The position numbers and the translations under genes were made by a program. The notes below the pieces were generated by a model. It was not told the origin of the DNA and did no database searches. It was given only the letters and a program-made list of their open reading frames with translations. This document shows, piece by piece, positions 6,058 to 6,728 of a DNA stretch of 6,728 bases (its first letter is position 1; every line of letters begins with the position of its first letter). The stretch covers positions 1 to 6,728 of the forward strand of contig CACZOW010000022.1 of assembly GCA_902782885.1 (NCBI GenBank), written 5' to 3'. The DNA comes from an uncultured Ruminococcus sp. Lineage in GTDB: Bacteria > Bacillota > Clostridia > UBA1212 > UBA1255.

Positions 6058-6728
6058 ATGTCTGTTAAGAGAATAGAATTGACCGGACTGGAGCAGTTGT
6101 TCGCCGCCCTGTCGCTCACCCGCAAAGTTTACCTGCCCGTAGAAAAAGCGGGTCAATACGATTACGCTCCCTGGCAGCCCGGCCTCACTTACCATCCGGA
6201 AGTGCTGCACACGGTGAAGAGCGCGAAGAGCGTGTTCTTCCCCCAGAGCGAGGATCTGATCCGCTACAAGCGCGACGGCCTCAGTCTGGAGATCCGGGAG
6301 CAGGCGCCGGAAGACGAGGAATTCGTGGTGTTCGGCGTGCACGCGTGCGACGTTGCCGGCTTTGAAGTGCTGGACCGGGTGTTCCTGTCAGAGCCCGTTG
6401 ACGGATACTACAAAGCGCGGCGGGAGCACGGCGCCGTGTTCTCCGTGATGTGCGCGAAGCCGGAGGAAACGTGCTTCTGCGGGACGTTCGGCATTGACGC
6501 TGAGACGCCCGGGGGAGACGTGCAGTCCTGGATCGCGGACGGATACCTGTACATGGAAGCCCTCACCGAAAAGGGAAGCGCGGTCCTGGCGGCGCTGGAA
6601 GGCATTGTCACCGACGCGGACGCGCAGGCGGAGCAGGCGGTGCGGGAGACCCGCGAAGCGCATAAGGAAATAATGGGGAGACTGCCCCTGGCGGAGCTCA
6701 CCACCGAAGGCTTCGGCGCGGACGCGGA
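6058..6728 (+). CDS. FlxB / AsrA-like iron-sulfur subunit, 5' part (runs off the window)
   Basis: The first 223 codons are open to the window end, with no stop. The sequence resembles the N-terminal domain of the anaerobic sulfite reductase subunit A and sulfhydrogenase beta-subunit family, which in full-length members ends with two [4Fe-4S] ferredoxin motifs; those would lie beyond 6728. Visible family features are VVFGVHACDVAGFEVLDRVF (Cys97 in the ACD motif), the VDGYYKARRE stretch (114-123) and Cys132 with PEETCFC (Cys139, Cys141). The ATG at 6058 follows AAAGGAGGGA (6041-6050) and lies two bases after the previous stop. In AsrAB and Flx complexes this subunit passes electrons from the FAD/NAD(P) subunit (AsrB or FlxA), so flxA is expected next downstream. 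With hdr genes next door, FlxB is favoured over a true sulfite reductase subunit. Confidence 0.8.
   Translation, partial: MSVKRIELTGLEQLFAALSLTRKVYLPVEKAGQYDYAPWQPGLTYHPEVLHTVKSAKSVFFPQSEDLIRYKRDGLSLEIREQAPEDEEFVVFGVHACDVAGFEVLDRVFLSEPVDGYYKARREHGAVFSVMCAKPEETCFCGTFGIDAETPGGDVQSWIADGYLYMEALTEKGSAVLAALEGIVTDADAQAEQAVRETREAHKEIMGRLPLAELTTEGFGADA

Noticed and set aside
6058..6728. True anaerobic sulfite reductase subunit AsrA
   Set aside because: The family match is real, but the neighbours are Hdr and FlxD/FlxC-type genes and not asrB/asrC, so a Flx role is more likely; the downstream gene would decide.
1..6728. CRISPR array, tRNA, rRNA, insertion sequence or transposon ends
   Set aside because: No repeat-spacer pattern, tRNA-like cloverleaf, transposase fragment or terminal inverted repeat was seen.

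Overview
The window carries one apparent gene cluster, entirely on the + strand, from a bacterium with GC-rich coding sequence (about 60% by eye). Strong AAGGAGG-type ribosome binding sites, a TTG start, a sigma-A-like promoter and the gene content suggest a strictly anaerobic, fermentative Firmicute of the Clostridia type. This is an inference from style; no marker gene is present.

Layout: positions 1-268 are non-coding. The first ~75 bases are AT-rich and hold an imperfect tandem direct repeat. They are followed by a good extended -10 promoter (107-135) and a ~127-base leader that can fold extensively. Next comes an NAD-dependent L-lactate/malate dehydrogenase-family gene (269-1216), whose specificity residue at the classical position 102 is Arg, as in malate dehydrogenases. 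A 126-base gap with a terminator- or attenuator-like hairpin separates it from a tightly packed run of six genes: hdrB (1343-2182), hdrC (2198-2596), hdrA (2617-4602), an mvhD/flxD-type gene (4593-5069), a FlxC-like iron-sulfur protein (5057-6055) and a FlxB/AsrA-like iron-sulfur protein (6058 to beyond the window end). Spacing within the run is 2-20 bases or a short overlap, so it should be one translationally coupled operon.

How the genes fit together: HdrA (flavin plus many [4Fe-4S] clusters), HdrB (two CCG cysteine motifs for non-cubane clusters) and HdrC (two [4Fe-4S]) form the heterodisulfide reductase core. In methanogens this core performs flavin-based electron bifurcation. MvhD/FlxD is the [2Fe-2S] adaptor that feeds electrons into HdrA. 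No [NiFe]-hydrogenase or formate dehydrogenase catalytic subunit is visible. The two extra iron-sulfur proteins match the composition of the FlxABCD-HdrABC complex of anaerobic bacteria, which is thought to couple NADH oxidation to reduction of ferredoxin and of a disulfide. The expected NAD(P)/FAD subunit FlxA would lie just past position 6728. The leading dehydrogenase makes or uses NADH and could supply this complex, much as an alcohol dehydrogenase gene sits beside flx-hdr in Desulfovibrio vulgaris. The disulfide partner is unknown.

Most notable points are the dehydrogenase/Hdr-Flx linkage, the foldable leader with two mutually exclusive helices, the hairpin abutting the hdrB ribosome binding site, and the odd ATG-TAA/TTG arrangement at the hdrA start.
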